A stretch of DNA of 64,000 nt from NCBI GenBank assembly GCA_933822405.4, contig CAKOGP040001112.1:991647-1055646 (forward strand), read 5' to 3'. The DNA comes from Cylindrotheca closterium (lineage: Eukaryota; Bacillariophyta; Bacillariophyceae; Bacillariales; Bacillariaceae). This document shows positions 43,501 through 55,032 of the stretch, piece by piece. The notes under the pieces were generated by a model. That model was not told the origin of the DNA and made no database searches. It worked only from the letters and a program-made list of their open reading frames with translations. Position 1 is the stretch's first letter, and every line of letters begins with the position of its first letter. Position numbers and translations under genes: made by a program.

Positions 43501-46500
43501 TCTTCTCGCGGTGAAGAGATTTTGACTTTCGCGACTGTTTGGGCAAGGCTACTTCGTCTAGCCCAGGGTATGGATCCGCAAAAGAGAAAAATATCTGGAG
43601 GGCATGTCGAGTATGAGCAAAATCGATGGTTGGAGGCTTTTGGTCTGAGTCTAAACTTTGCTGGAACGAGGGATGCGTTGGCAGAGAGTCCAACAAACAG
43701 CAGCAGTGCAGCTCTTGCGCCGGTCTCAGAAGACGGATCTCATCTGGAGTTCATTCACGATGCAATGGGCAATATCATTGCTGCTGTTTTGAAGGAAATG
43801 AAGCACTGGTTATATCGAGAAGAAATGCTTGAAACCGGGCTGCCTATGCCACCTGGAGGTGCACACGGTACTTCCGACTTGTCGCAAATAGAAGCTCTAC
43901 AACGGAGTACGCTGCATGTGTCGGCTTCCCAGCTTGGTGGATCGAGCGAGTCGCAATCACCTTCGGCTGGTAGTAAGAGTACTATCGCACTATCGTGTGC
44001 AACTACAGTTAAGATGACAGAAGCGCAGCTGGATCTGATTGAGAGTGCTCTTCGCGTTGAGGGAGCCCAACGCCAGTATAAAGCTGGTTTGACGGCAGAC
44101 GCATCGACAAAACCGGGAGTAAGTGGAGCGGTGATGGGAGACTGGCTTCGAGTTCCCCACTCTCCACTAGCAGGAGACTCTTTGTCGTTTCATCTTCCTT
44201 TGCATAGAGCTCTGGCGAAAACCGTTAGAAGCTTCTGCGGGGTGGTTGTACCGGAAGTCGTCAGGAATAATAATCCAAAGGGATGGTGGAAGTTGCCAAT
44301 TCTAGACGAGGAGGAGATCGGCGATGCTTCAAACATCGGTTCAAAATCACTGCAACACCCACTTGTTCCCATAATACGTCCAATTCTGCGTTCTTCCAAT
44401 TGCCGGGTCGTCTGGTCAGCAGGTCCAGAGTGTTCTAGCCAAGAGGCACAACAAAGACGTTCTCGCTCAAGGGCTGTGTCCGCAAATATCGCCGTTGCAA
44501 AGATCATTCACTCTGTTGCTGATCACCCTATTCGTTGCCTAGCAGCTGCTCAACAGATCGAACGCCACTTATGGGCAAGAAATGGGAGCTCAACTGCTGG
44601 AATGGCATTAAACTACTCGAATGCTCCATTATGCCGCTCATTCAAAGACCTTGACCTGACTTTGGTTCAGCTCTCTGCATCGGGAATGAGTGCTGGTCTT
44701 GGTGCACGTCGAGTTTTTGCTCTTCTAGTCAGTCGATTTAATATGGATGGGTATTTGTGCGATCCTGAGAGAAGATCAACCACAGGTTCTTGGGTCAATC
44801 CCCCAAGATTACAAGACCCTGACCATGCTGTTGTTCTCTCTGAATCTTTCTTTGCAACGCTTTGTGTCTTGGTGACTGAACTTCCGACGCCTCCGCCAAT
44901 TTCATCATCGGATGAAACTTGGCTTCGACAAAGTATCCGGAGAGAGTTGATTCATGCATTAGCAGCAGAGCCCCGATCTCACAGCTCTGCAATCTCTGCT
45001 GCTTCTTGCGCGGTTGGAAAGAGGGACGAAAGCGACGGCAGTGCAGGAACCAGTGCAGGTGGTGGCCTGTTTAGGGAAGTGTTTGCTCGAGTCTTGAAGA
45101 ACGTTGGGAAACAGAAAAGTCGTGGGACACGTGCAACTTCTGGCCCGTCATTGTTCGAACTCGACGAATCGTGTTGCGATGAGTATGATCCAGCCTTCTT
45201 CCATCTGCGTCGATCAGAGCATCAGCATGCAATGGACGTGATTGTGAATCTAAGAAAACAGAAACTGAACAAAGAGAAGGGAAAAGGAGCAAAAGACTCG
45301 TATTGCTTTCCTATTGTCTGTCCACCTCCAAAGGCGCATCCTCGATTTCTTCCTTGTCGCCTCATGCTACACCTGGCTCCGATGGATGCTGCCATTCGGC
45401 GTTCACTGCTATTTGCATTGTTTGCTGGCTCATGGCTTCCACCAAATGAGCCTCTACCAAAGACAGAGAGTGATGATGGCATGTCTTCTTCTGGCGAGAG
45501 TGACAGTAATGGAGTTCTGGTGTCTCGTGGTAGCAATGGCGATGTCCCAGTGTTGACATTTAGCCGCCGGGGATTCCAACCAGGAGCATCTCCATCACGT
45601 CGCGGTTCTTCCTTTTCTGAGACAGACACTTTACCTCCATTCTCTGCTGAGGTTCTCACCGCCTCATCTGTGTCATTTCTTGAGGTTCTTCAACTTCTCA
45701 CTTTGCAAGTTCATACCCTCGAAGAATGCGCCTCTCTCCATCGTGTACAACCAGACCTTGATGATGAAGCGAAAGCACTTTCATCTAGCTTGTCTATCAA
45801 TTCGTACCTTCGTCGACTGGTCGTTGTTCCAGAGAGCCTGAAGGACATCTGGGCCCTACGCCCTTCCCCTGAAGGTCCACTAAATTCCACGGGTAGCGGA
45901 GCCAATCGTGGTTCGGTTCTGGGTCTCCTAATTGCGCTCTATGAACACAGGGCAGATCGCGGCGCTGACGGTTCATCTGGACATGGTTCGGATCAAGGAG
46001 ACGACCACGGAGGTGCGCGAGCACTTGCTGCAAGCGGTCTAAAATGGCTCTTGCGCTTTGTGCATGCTCTTGTCGATAATGCGCCTAGTGTTGCCACAGC
46101 TGTGAAGAGTGCAACAACTGGAATTCCAATCCACAAAACAGCCAATGCTTCCCCAACAGGTGGTGACGCTAGTAGAACCATTTGGACAATCGACGACGAA
46201 GTTCTCCAATCAGTGAGAGGTATGCTGTCAAATCTGGCAGATCTCTGGCCCAAGCCAGTTGATGAGTCCCCAAACAAATCATCCAGTGCAGATACGAAGA
46301 GCAAGGAGCGTGGAAAGGCTGCACAGCAAAAAATGTTAGCCATGATGAAAATGAAGCAAAATGCGTTTGCAGCAGCCATGGGACCAGCAGATTCCACTTC
46401 TGAGAAGAAACCTGGAGCCTCGGATCAGGAGGAAGAGCTATGCATCATTTGCAGATGCGACGATGCCGATGGTGAGAATAATGGACCACTCGGCTTTCTG

Positions 46501-49500
46501 GGACATGTCCAACGTTCACGAGTTTCACAAATGAGAGGATGTATCGAAATTCCTAGAGATTCTGAGAGTTCTTCGATTTACCAGAAATACCGAGTTGTTG
46601 GACATATGGGATGCCAAGTTCGTGAAACGGAGGCTATGGATTCGAAACCAGTGTTCTGTTTACCGAGAGGTAGTATTGTTTCAGTGAAGAAAGTCGCAGT
46701 TTCTGACAATTATGACATCTTGTCTCGGCGAGTGCTTGTAAAGCATGTCTCCGAAGAAACTGGCCAGGTTGTAGAAGGTTGGGCAAGTGTGCAGTCTTCT
46801 CAAGGCTATGTGATTCTCAGCCCCCTACTCTCGCTTTGCTACGAAAACACGAGATGGGGCAACACAAGACCTATTATCCGGCTTTGTGGACATGCCGCAC
46901 ACTTGAAATGCGTTGAGAAGCATACTTTGTCTCTACACCAGAGGGCTGCTGGTGAACAACCGTATGATGGTCGGTTTGCAGCTAATATTGACGATGGAGA
47001 GTACTTGTGTCCCCTTTGCAAGCAGCTCTCTAACATTCTTGTCCCTCGTGATGGTTGCATCCGAGATAAATCTTCTGAAGAGAATGAGGAAGATACTGAG
47101 ATGAAAATTGCAGATGCGGTGGGGGAGCATCGTACAAGTCGACTACTGATTGAGGGCACAACACTTCGATCAAGCAATTTGAAATCCATAAGTCGTCATG
47201 GGCAGAAGGCTCTTGCAGATTTCGGAGCTCACTTGCTACAAGCGATGAGCGTCTCATGGGAACGAACAACAGGCGCCAGAAAAAAGAAGCATCGAAAGTG
47301 GCATCCTGCAATTCAACAGTGGGATTATGTGGAAGATGACAGCGAACTAGAAGATGAGACCTCTGGTATCAAGGATCTTCTCAGACTCCTGCGACAGCAA
47401 CATGTAGCATGGGCAACTATTGGGCACTCTGCAGCTGCAGCAGAAGCATCAGTAAGAGGGCTAGAGGAAATACTTCCATTTGGAAGTTTTTCAAAAACAG
47501 AAGACCCCTGGACCTCGTACACTAAGTCGAAAAATTCTGACCCAATGCTTCTTGAGTTGACGCGAACTATGACCGGAGTGTCCGGTCTTCTTGAGGTGCT
47601 TCTAGTCGAAATGACAAAAAATTTGAATGAAGGAAAGGCCCCAAATGCTGGGTACTCATCGATTATTGGAAGGTGCCTTGCGGACATCATTGAAGGTCAT
47701 GGCTGGTATACATTTCTACAGGATGGGAGCGTACCAAATGACGACAAAACAATGGTTCTTTGGAGTCAATTGACGGCACAAATGGCGTCTACCCCATGTC
47801 ACGTTGCCCGGGATGGCATGCTGTCGCAGCGACACGAAGCTCGATCCGCTGCTGCTGCAATGTGGACAGTTGGAGGAGTTGGAAACTCAACTCAAGCAGT
47901 TGGTCAACCTCCAGTTCCCCTTGCTATCAATATGATTGTATCTACCATAACCAATGAGCAACCAGAGATTGAAAGCAATTGGGGAACTCTTTCCCCGTTT
48001 TTGAAGTCTGAGGCAGCCTCATCCATGTCGTTATTCCGTCCCGGGATCACAAGTGCCTACCTGTACACTCCATTACTAGCATGGGATTTGAACTCATTGG
48101 CTGGAGCAATCTTTTCCACGGTCCTTCTGAACCGTGTGGAAGATCTACCAAGTAGCGCAGAGATTCTGCAAATCGGCCAACTGTTAGTTGTTGGAAGATT
48201 AATGCAAGCGCTGGTGACACCACATGGTTTCCAAACTCCAAGTGGTATGGACACGGACGAAGAAGACGAGGAAGGACGTTGGGCAGCAGGCGAAATGGGA
48301 ATGGAGGGAACTGAGCTGCTAAAACTTTTGTCCCACTGCAGGAATAAAATCAAGTCAAGCACTCTCGAGCGCGTTTGTAAGCTCTTGGAGGAAAATCAAT
48401 CTGGAGCTGCCACCAGTATATTTAGCAATCTGGGTCGTGCCATACTACCGTTTGCAAGGTCAATGATCCTGATGATGAGAGCATTTACGCTCGCCATTGA
48501 AGACCGCAAGAATCAAAGTCAGCATTCGTTCAAGGAGTCGTCAGTGGAAGCAAAGGCTCTGGACGAACTACTAGATGGGTCTGAAACACTTACAACGAAC
48601 GATGGGTTCTATATATTGAAAGCCATGCGAGGACCAATGCCTTCACAGCTTGTTGATGAATCAGGCACCTGGTGGCAGCAAATCAATCGCTGGGTGGATT
48701 CAGCAACGGTATACGAAGCGCACCATGGCTCCAGAGGAAGTTCAATCTTGCCTGGGCTGTCCTCCGTTACCATTTTGGATGATCAAAACATAACAAAGAG
48801 TGCCCAAACAACAAGTGCATCAACTTTAGGGTCTCATCCTAGCAACCGTGGGGGCAGTTCCAGTCGGCATGGCGGAAATAGTTCTGACGAGGAGGACATC
48901 ATGATTGATGATAATCCCACGATGAACAACGGAGGTGATGGTATGGGATTTGTTGTTGATCAACACCTTGGAGATTCTGACGAAGAGTTGATAGAAGATA
49001 TGGACATGGACGAAGCCGAAGAAATTGTCGACTTTGCGAACCAGGCACTCGAACAAGGGTTTGGTGGTAGAGGTCACGGCAGCGGAAATGATGCAGAGGA
49101 CTCAGCCGATGATCCCAGCAGCTCGGGATCTGAAGACGGGGATGGAAACGATATTGCATTGATTTTTGCCGGTGTTTCACAGTCGCCTCTAATTTCATAC
49201 CAACCCAGTCTGCTTGGAGTTGAGTCTATTGGTCCTGGAAGACAAGGTTCATTATTTGATGCCAAAGCTGCAAGCGCAGTAATGGCTGACTTGAGCCACC
49301 TTGGTCTCGTTCACAAAAAGGGCGAACCGATATTCAGTCTTATCCGACTTCCGAAGTCGTTTGTCGAGCTTTATGGGATTGTTAATAAAGTCAAAGGAAG
49401 AGATGAAGCAACACTTGAAGATTCAGAGGAAATCGGAAATTCTGAAACTGCAATCTGTCTCTTGACAGGAGCAGTCATGAGATCTGGTTCCACACGAAGG

Positions 49501-49818
49501 CCATTCCATCGTTCACAGCGCCCTCCTGGTGCCTGTACAATCCATGCGAGAAAGAACGGATCAGGGATTGGGATTTTCTTCTTGGTCCAGAAGTGTACTG
49601 TACTGCTAATGCACAACAACAAGTCCGCGTATTCTGCAAGTTTGTATGTTGATGAACATGGCGAAGAAGATCCTGGACTCAGACGTGGACGTCCACTGTT
49701 TCTCAACGACGCCCGGTATCGGGCACTTGAACTATTGTGGAGGCAACAAGGCATTCCGCGAGAAGTTGCTCAGATTCGATCCACATCCGACAGGGTAATC
49801 AGAGATAACTGGTACTAG
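40585..49818 (+). CDS. Giant UBR-type N-degron E3 ubiquitin ligase (UBR1/2/PRT6 group)
   Basis: N-recognin that ubiquitylates proteins with destabilising N-terminal residues. Exons 40585-42340 and 42413-49818 (72-bp phase-1 intron) give 3053 aa, far larger than human UBR1 (1749). In order: UBR box at about 190-265 (CGYVFKRGDIAWNCRTC ... GGCCDCGDPEAW), ClpS-like fragment at about 375-405 (LRLHNDDVHTFDEVIDAL), long helical region, RING-H2 at about 1928-2125 (CIICRC, CGHAAHLKC, YLCPLCKQ), and the C-terminal cap domain (about 2880-3053, ending RVIRDNWY). The RING is split by an extra SH3-like segment (about 1975-2053). Long Ser/Gly/acid-rich linkers explain part of the size. Both type-1 (UBR box) and type-2 (ClpS) recognition seem possible. 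The 7.4-kb second exon is uninterrupted. Confidence 0.92.
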
Positions 49819-50196
49819 ATTCTACATACCATTTTGGAGATGTAGGTTTTGTTTTTTACTTCTGTAGGCGCAATCAGTTTGGCATTTCATGTGAAATGGT
49901 AACTATCACTTGCAAAAATTAAAGGTGTTCCGTGTGTACTCGTACCGGTACCAGGTACACGTACCATGTACAATACCAGGTAGTTTCTGATCATTATTGA
50001 GCGCCTTCCTATTGGTCGCTTTTGAGGGTCACAATTTTGAATTTCCTTTTCGGCCAGTGATAATACTGGTACATTTCGCTACAGCGAAACACCTGTAGTG
50101 TGGACAAAAATCCGGCCCAACAAGTGACGAGGCATCGCCATTCCAAACTCCCAACCAACAACGCACAAAACAGGAACAACAACCTTCTCGTGGAAG
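49819..50196. promoter_or_regulatory. Intergenic region with GTAC palindrome cluster
   Basis: 378 bp. Six GTAC tetramers lie within 36 bp (49936-49971), including the core CGTACCGGTACCAGGTACAC, 226-261 bp upstream of the next start codon. No gene seen. Confidence 0.4.
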
Positions 50197-52299
50197 ATGG
50201 CGAGTGGGCTCACCAGGCGCCAGAACCGGAAAAAGCGAGGGAGAAAGAAGGAGGAGAAGGCAGCAAACGCAAGAGCAAGGAAACGGGATAATTCCAACGA
50301 TGAGCAGTCTTGTTCTTCCCAAAATGGCAGTGTCAAATCTCGTCTTGACCAAATGATGTCATCCTGCACCTGTTGTTCATCTATAAAAGGGAGAATAATG
50401 CGGATAGAGAGAGAATTTGGGGATATGCTTTACAGAGGTCATGGATTTATGCAACAACAACAGCTTTCGGGACTGGCAAGATCAACGATCATGCAGGCGT
50501 ACTCTTTTTGCAGTGATTACTTTTCCATTACTGACGAAGATTCATCAACCGCATCAACAACAGAGAGAACTCCATTGAGTGGTGAAAGTCACGAAGAAAC
50601 CTACGTTTCTCAAGATTGTATACCTCAGAAACAGGAAATGGATCGCTCAAGTTCTAGCAACTCGTTGCAGGCTATTCAACTGCATCTTTCACCTGTCCCA
50701 GAACACAAAATTGCTACGTCGTCAATTGCGAGTTTAAATGCAAATTTAAAAGCGCCGATGTCTCCTCTAGCGAATAGTTCCGATACGGTGGAAGAAACAG
50801 CCAAAGATTCTGATGACGAAAGTACAGAGTCTGAGCCAAACCTAGTCAACGAAACATCGACCCCGGAAGAAGTTGTAGACGAAGAGGAATCAGATGTTGT
50901 GGAACCTCAATTTCCTCAATTTCCTTGGGAGGTTCCCGAGGTTTCTAGACTGCGGGATTACTCAAAGACGACTGGGGAACTGCCATATCTTTCACCTGCA
51001 AGCATGGCTCGCATCGCTCCGGTTCCAAAAAAAACCGAGTACATGCAAAGTTTGAACGCGGAAGAAGATACCCCTCTGACAGAAAGCGACATCACTAGGC
51101 TGGAACAGCAATCTGAAAATGATGGAAAAGTTCAATTTTTCTTGCGGGTACCCAAATCGAAAAAGCTTCGTCAAACACGACAAAGGCAAGTGGACCGCAC
51201 TCTTTCTGGGTTGAAAACAAAGAGTCCGAAACAAATCGCAAATCTCCGTCGACAGAACCTTTCGACGGGTTCAGATGCGTCGGATAGGACACCAAAGTAT
51301 GTAGCTCCTTTTCCTATGCCTCTAAGCCGAGACAACTCGCACGATAAATCGGAGATTACGCCAAATGAAAGTTCATCGGTGGATGGTGTATCGCCGCACC
51401 GTGATCGCGAAAGGACAGTACGGAGAATGTCCTTTGTTGCTGGTTCAAAAATCAATCGTTTCGATGGAAGTGGACCCCACCATGTTTCAGTTTCTAGTGC
51501 CGACCCTTCTTCGGATGCAAGAGAAAGCAGTGTGGGACAAATGATAAGCTCTGAGATTCTCAATCATAGATTGTCGAATGGATCCAAGAATCATCAACGG
51601 TTGAGGTCAGGCAGTGCCAGTTCGAGAGCCGAAGCACTTTCCTATGGGGGCAAAAGAAGAAATTTCCCACCCCAAAAAAGTGCATCAGATGCTGATCCAG
51701 GTGATGTGCTTGCACGTACTGGTGGTAGAACGATGATAAGCCGGAGAGGTTCTTTTGTTGCCGGCTCAAAGATTGAGCATTTCAACGGAAGAAACCGAAA
51801 TTTCCCCTCGCGTGTCAAGGAAGGTCTTGGAGATCTAAGTTTGGAATTTGACCGATCTGACAGACGAAATCGGACGATTTCCTCCCGAAGTAAAGAAGGT
51901 CTTGGCGAACTGAGTTTGGACAATAACGGGTCGAAGCGAAGACATCGGACTGTTTCTACCAGAAGCAAAGAAGGTCGCCGGGTTTTGAGTTTAGAAAACA
52001 GTGGATCTAGTCAGATTAAGCGCACTCTTTCGGCTCAGAGCGAAGAAAGCTTCGGAAATCTTAAGCTGGAAAATGGCGGGTCTAGACAGAACAGTGGATC
52101 TAGACGGAATAGCGGAGCGTCGAAACGGAATAGCAGTGCGTCTAAACGGAACAGCGGATCTAGTCGGATACGACGCACGCGCTCCTCTCAGAGCCACGAA
52201 AGCTTTGGAAATTTGGGCCCGGAGACTGGTGGATCTCGACGGGGGAGTTTGAGCATGGAGATTGGGGTACCAAGGCGGGCGAAGCGAAATTCTTCATAG
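50197..52299 (+). CDS. Ser/Arg/Asn-rich repeat protein of unknown function
   Basis: 700-aa single-exon protein, mostly disordered. The N-terminus is strongly basic (RRQNRKKRGRKKEEKAANAR, a likely nuclear signal). A Cys cluster (SCTCCSS) and a short helical segment follow, then acidic and Ser-rich stretches. Two near-identical motifs, RRMSFVAGSKINRFDG (about residue 409) and RRGSFVAGSKIEHFNG (about 515), carry basophilic kinase consensus sites (RRxS). The C-terminal 170 residues are about 25-aa repeats of the form RxRTxSxRSKEGLGxLSLENxGS, plus a Ser/Asn/Arg run (NSGSRRNSGASKRNSSASK). I recognise no catalytic domain. Codon-level continuity over 2.1 kb supports a real gene. A phospho-regulated scaffold or RNA-associated protein is a guess only. 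Confidence 0.75.
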   Translation: MASGLTRRQNRKKRGRKKEEKAANARARKRDNSNDEQSCSSQNGSVKSRLDQMMSSCTCCSSIKGRIMRIEREFGDMLYRGHGFMQQQQLSGLARSTIMQAYSFCSDYFSITDEDSSTASTTERTPLSGESHEETYVSQDCIPQKQEMDRSSSSNSLQAIQLHLSPVPEHKIATSSIASLNANLKAPMSPLANSSDTVEETAKDSDDESTESEPNLVNETSTPEEVVDEEESDVVEPQFPQFPWEVPEVSRLRDYSKTTGELPYLSPASMARIAPVPKKTEYMQSLNAEEDTPLTESDITRLEQQSENDGKVQFFLRVPKSKKLRQTRQRQVDRTLSGLKTKSPKQIANLRRQNLSTGSDASDRTPKYVAPFPMPLSRDNSHDKSEITPNESSSVDGVSPHRDRERTVRRMSFVAGSKINRFDGSGPHHVSVSSADPSSDARESSVGQMISSEILNHRLSNGSKNHQRLRSGSASSRAEALSYGGKRRNFPPQKSASDADPGDVLARTGGRTMISRRGSFVAGSKIEHFNGRNRNFPSRVKEGLGDLSLEFDRSDRRNRTISSRSKEGLGELSLDNNGSKRRHRTVSTRSKEGRRVLSLENSGSSQIKRTLSAQSEESFGNLKLENGGSRQNSGSRRNSGASKRNSSASKRNSGSSRIRRTRSSQSHESFGNLGPETGGSRRGSLSMEIGVPRRAKRNSS
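51780..52290 (+). repeat. About 75-bp degenerate coding repeats at the protein's C-terminus
   Basis: Five or six units with SxRSKEG or SxQSxES followed by LGxLSLE and xGS, diverged at DNA level, including short AGCGGA/CGGAAC sub-repeats at 52087-52160. Confidence 0.65.
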
Positions 52300-52528
52300 A
52301 TGGTTTTACCCTGCTTGGATGCATCATTTTGACCGCTGGATGCCCGCCCTGGCATTGAACGATAGCGCTCTTCGTGATAAACGTAAAAGGTCGATGTAAA
52401 GACGATTATTTTACCGGCCTCTCGGTATCTGTGATTTTCTATTGAAGTGCTGTGAAGAACAATCATTTTGTACGGGAATAAAGAACTAAATTAGTACGTG
52501 AAACATTTTGCTAAGCGACATCGTCGTC

Positions 52529-52890
52529 ATGAGAAAACTCCAAACTGATCAGATGACGACAGCGGTTGAAGCACCAAGCTCGGGAGGATCATGGGCTCCA
52601 TTCTTAGTGATAGCCGCAATCCTTACTTTTCGATGGATCAGCACAGGAGAGACTGGAACCCCATTGCGAATTCGGCGATGGTACAATACAAAGGTATAAG
52701 GCGTCGATCAAGATGACATGAATGCATGGATCAATCATCAACTACCACTACATCTGTGTTCTCACTGCTTCCTTTTTACAAACTTTAGCGCGTTCAAATA
52801 AAGAAAAACTTAGGTTTGCGGGATAACAGCAAATACGAGAACTTTGTAGCAGGTGATGGGGCGAACAAAAAATATAAGCGTCAAGGATAG
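52529..52890 (+). CDS. Small single-pass membrane protein, two short exons (tentative)
   Basis: Exon 1 (52529-52693, 55 codons) and exon 2 (52789-52890, 33 codons plus stop) join across a 95-bp intron (AAG|GTATAAGG ... AACTTTAG|CGC, phase 0) to give 88 aa. Without splicing the frame stops right after the donor. The protein has a polar N-terminus, SSGGSW, one hydrophobic span (APFLVIAAILTFRWI), then a basic hydrophilic C-terminus (KKNLGLRDNSKYENFVAGDG). This looks like a small organelle or ER membrane protein rather than random sequence, but I cannot assign a family. An in-frame TGA at 52499 precedes the first ATG. No neighbour gives a functional hint. Confidence 0.5.
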
Positions 52891-53301
52891 GGGGGTGTGG
52901 TGCGCACTGAAGGGGGCTACCACATACGACCAACGACCATTTTCAATTGTATCTATAGTATGGATTTAATATTCAAAACTTTGACGAGCCATATTTCATT
53001 TCAACTGTGTGCATGAAGGGAGAGAACTGCGGTGTTAGAAATCTATGTTTGAATGGTTCGTTTGCATGAAGTCAGGCTTTGTTTGCCCCGTAACTGTCCA
53101 GGTCACGAAATGCTCCCTCGGCCTAGTCATCAGTAAGGCAGCATCGCTATAGGAAAGCTTTTCTCAGCAGACTGCTGTCATCATCGACGAGCAACCTGCA
53201 AAACGGAAAAAGCAAAATCCATCATCAATCTATGGCAAACAGTCAATTTGACTTACTTTGATTCCAGTTGCATGGTTCAGCCAAGATAGTTCTACCGGTA
53301 T
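52891..53301. other. Intergenic region
   Basis: 411 bp of AT-rich sequence between two convergent genes (the small membrane protein and the mitochondrial-type protein). No coding or structured element recognised. Confidence 0.25.
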
Positions 53302-53646
53302 CTACTTTGTATCTGGCTTTTCTTGGTCTGGATAAAGGCCTTCCTGCAACCACATTTCTTCGTCGGTCTTGCGAATGTTCTCTCTGCCCGTCTTACCTTT
53401 CGTGTCCTGTAGCGTTCTAGGTCGTCTCTTTGTCACACGGCTCTCCATTTGTTTCCACATTTGCTGAAGGTCTTCATCTGAATCCACATTTTGCGTTGGT
53501 TCTGTGAATTTCTTTTCAATCTTCTCGACCTGTTTCTTGTTCCAACTTGAACCACTGAAATATACAAAGGGTTGGTTTACTGACTGCAACCCACAATCGC
53601 GGTGGCGTAAACCGCGCAGCAAAATGGGAGCAACTTTTCTTGACAT
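53302..53646 (-). CDS. Small basic protein, probably mitochondrial, unknown function
   Basis: 114 aa from ATG 53646. The N-terminus (MSRKVAPILLRGLRHRDCGLQ) is Arg-rich and amphipathic, a good mitochondrial presequence. The mature part is charged and helical (KKQVEKIEKKFTE, LQQMWKQMESRVTKRRPR) and ends with EEMWLQEGLYPDQEKPDTK. An in-frame ATG at 53748 would add 34 residues, but that extension contains pyrimidine-rich tracts ending in CAG, which look like an intron acceptor in the 5' UTR, so the shorter start is preferred. No family recognised. Confidence 0.55.
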   Translation of the reverse strand: MSRKVAPILLRGLRHRDCGLQSVNQPFVYFSGSSWNKKQVEKIEKKFTEPTQNVDSDEDLQQMWKQMESRVTKRRPRTLQDTKGKTGRENIRKTDEEMWLQEGLYPDQEKPDTK

Positions 53647-54029
53647 GATAATTTTGTTCTGAGAGAGTGCGGATCTGAAAAGACTTGACAAGGAGACCGC
53701 TTTGCCTTTATATTGCTGTACTTTTCTTGTCGTGAAACTCGGTAACATGCGTGTTGTTTTGTTTCGATTTGAGGGACTAAATAATCTCCAAAACTACACT
53801 TCGGTGTCTGGTGGAGTACTACACAACTTCGAGTAAACTCTCTGATCACCAGGCTCTCATATTGAATCTATGCATTGCAGGCACGAAGCTCGTTCTGCTC
53901 CACCGTCCAAACATCGACTACAACCGCGGTGGTGGTTGGGTCGGTCCCTACTCTCGACTTGGCTAACAGGAGTAGTAGTGGCGTTTTCAAAATAAGAAAC
54001 TAGAAACTCCCAACATAAACGATATCGAA

Positions 54030-54960
54030 AACCGAAATATTAGTGGTCTATCAGTACCTATCATTACAAGTGTTGCACTCGGGCTCATACAAAAAGCTCC
54101 CACAACTCCAACCTCTGTACCATGTACGTAGGCATGAAATTCGTTTGGATCCATCGGCTCAAAATATCCACTGTTATCACGTTTCTGGTTGCATCGGTCA
54201 ATTCTCTCTACCTCGCTAGCGCTAACGCAGGTAGCACCGTTTTCATCGAGGTACAGTTTTTTAGCCACAATATTGTGTTACCGGTATGTTTTCTTGATCC
54301 ACCTCGTAGCTGATGTCCTTTTTGAAGCGCCAATTACGAGGGATGGCCAAGAACTCTAGGCTGTCGATATCCATGGCCATATACAGATCAAGACTGATTT
54401 CAGAGAAGGGCCTCTACCGAGAAATGCTCACCTTGAAGAGAGAAGACATTCCGCCGGTCAGCTTTGGCTTTGTGAGTTGCAACAAGTCAAGTGCAGGAGT
54501 GCTGCACTAGCACAAAACGAACAAATGAAGGAAGCAGGATCCTGGCAGTAGATGAAAGACATTATGCATGCTCTTGTCAACAGCAAGTATTGTGTCTGCA
54601 TGAACCAATTCGTCAGACACTTCTGGTCCCCTCCCTTAGTGTCCAAGGTCTTGGCTGCCTCTTCGTCGGTTCTGATCAGGCCGACGTACATCTTATTGAA
54701 GATCGTGAGAATCCAGACAGCTCGCTTCTTTTCTGTGAGCTCTGTAAGCTCGTCAAAGGACTGTCTGAACCCGGATACTTTGGGATAGTGTTGACACATT
54801 TCCATGGTTTCGTTATATTGTGCTTGCTTGGTGGCTTTTGGAGGTGTTCGCTTTTCACCGTATTCTTGTTTTCATAGAACCTCATTGTCGTCGCGAAGAT
54901 CTTTAGCATGGTTCTCGGTTAGCCTGGTTGGAATGGAATCAATAGGTATTCGCATCGATA
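54030..54960 (-). pseudogene. Frame-broken coding remnant, origin unknown
   Basis: On the minus strand, protein-like blocks lie in different frames. The first is PKVSGFRQSFDELTELTEKK (54700-54805), continuing AVWILTIFNKMYVGLIRTDE. The second is LEFLAIPRNWRFKKDISYEV (about 54310-54375). The third is VAKKLYLDENGATCVSASEV to FEPMDPNEFHAYVHG (54115-54270). Stops or frame changes separate them and no intron of normal size fits (only about 14 nt lies between blocks two and three). The style resembles a gag-like or intracellular low-conservation protein. I cannot identify the parent. Confidence 0.35.
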
Positions 54961-55032
54961 CAATAGGAGTGTGTCGCCGTCGTTGACACTGAAAGATCAT
55001 TTTCATTTTTGGGTTCCATCTTGCAGGCACTC

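Noticed and set aside
45222..45659. Antisense ORFs within the UBR ligase gene
   Set aside because: Shadow frames of a 7.4-kb coding exon; no independent features.
54122..54313. Plus-strand ORF with signal-peptide-like start
   Set aside because: It is antisense to the better protein-like remnant on the minus strand.
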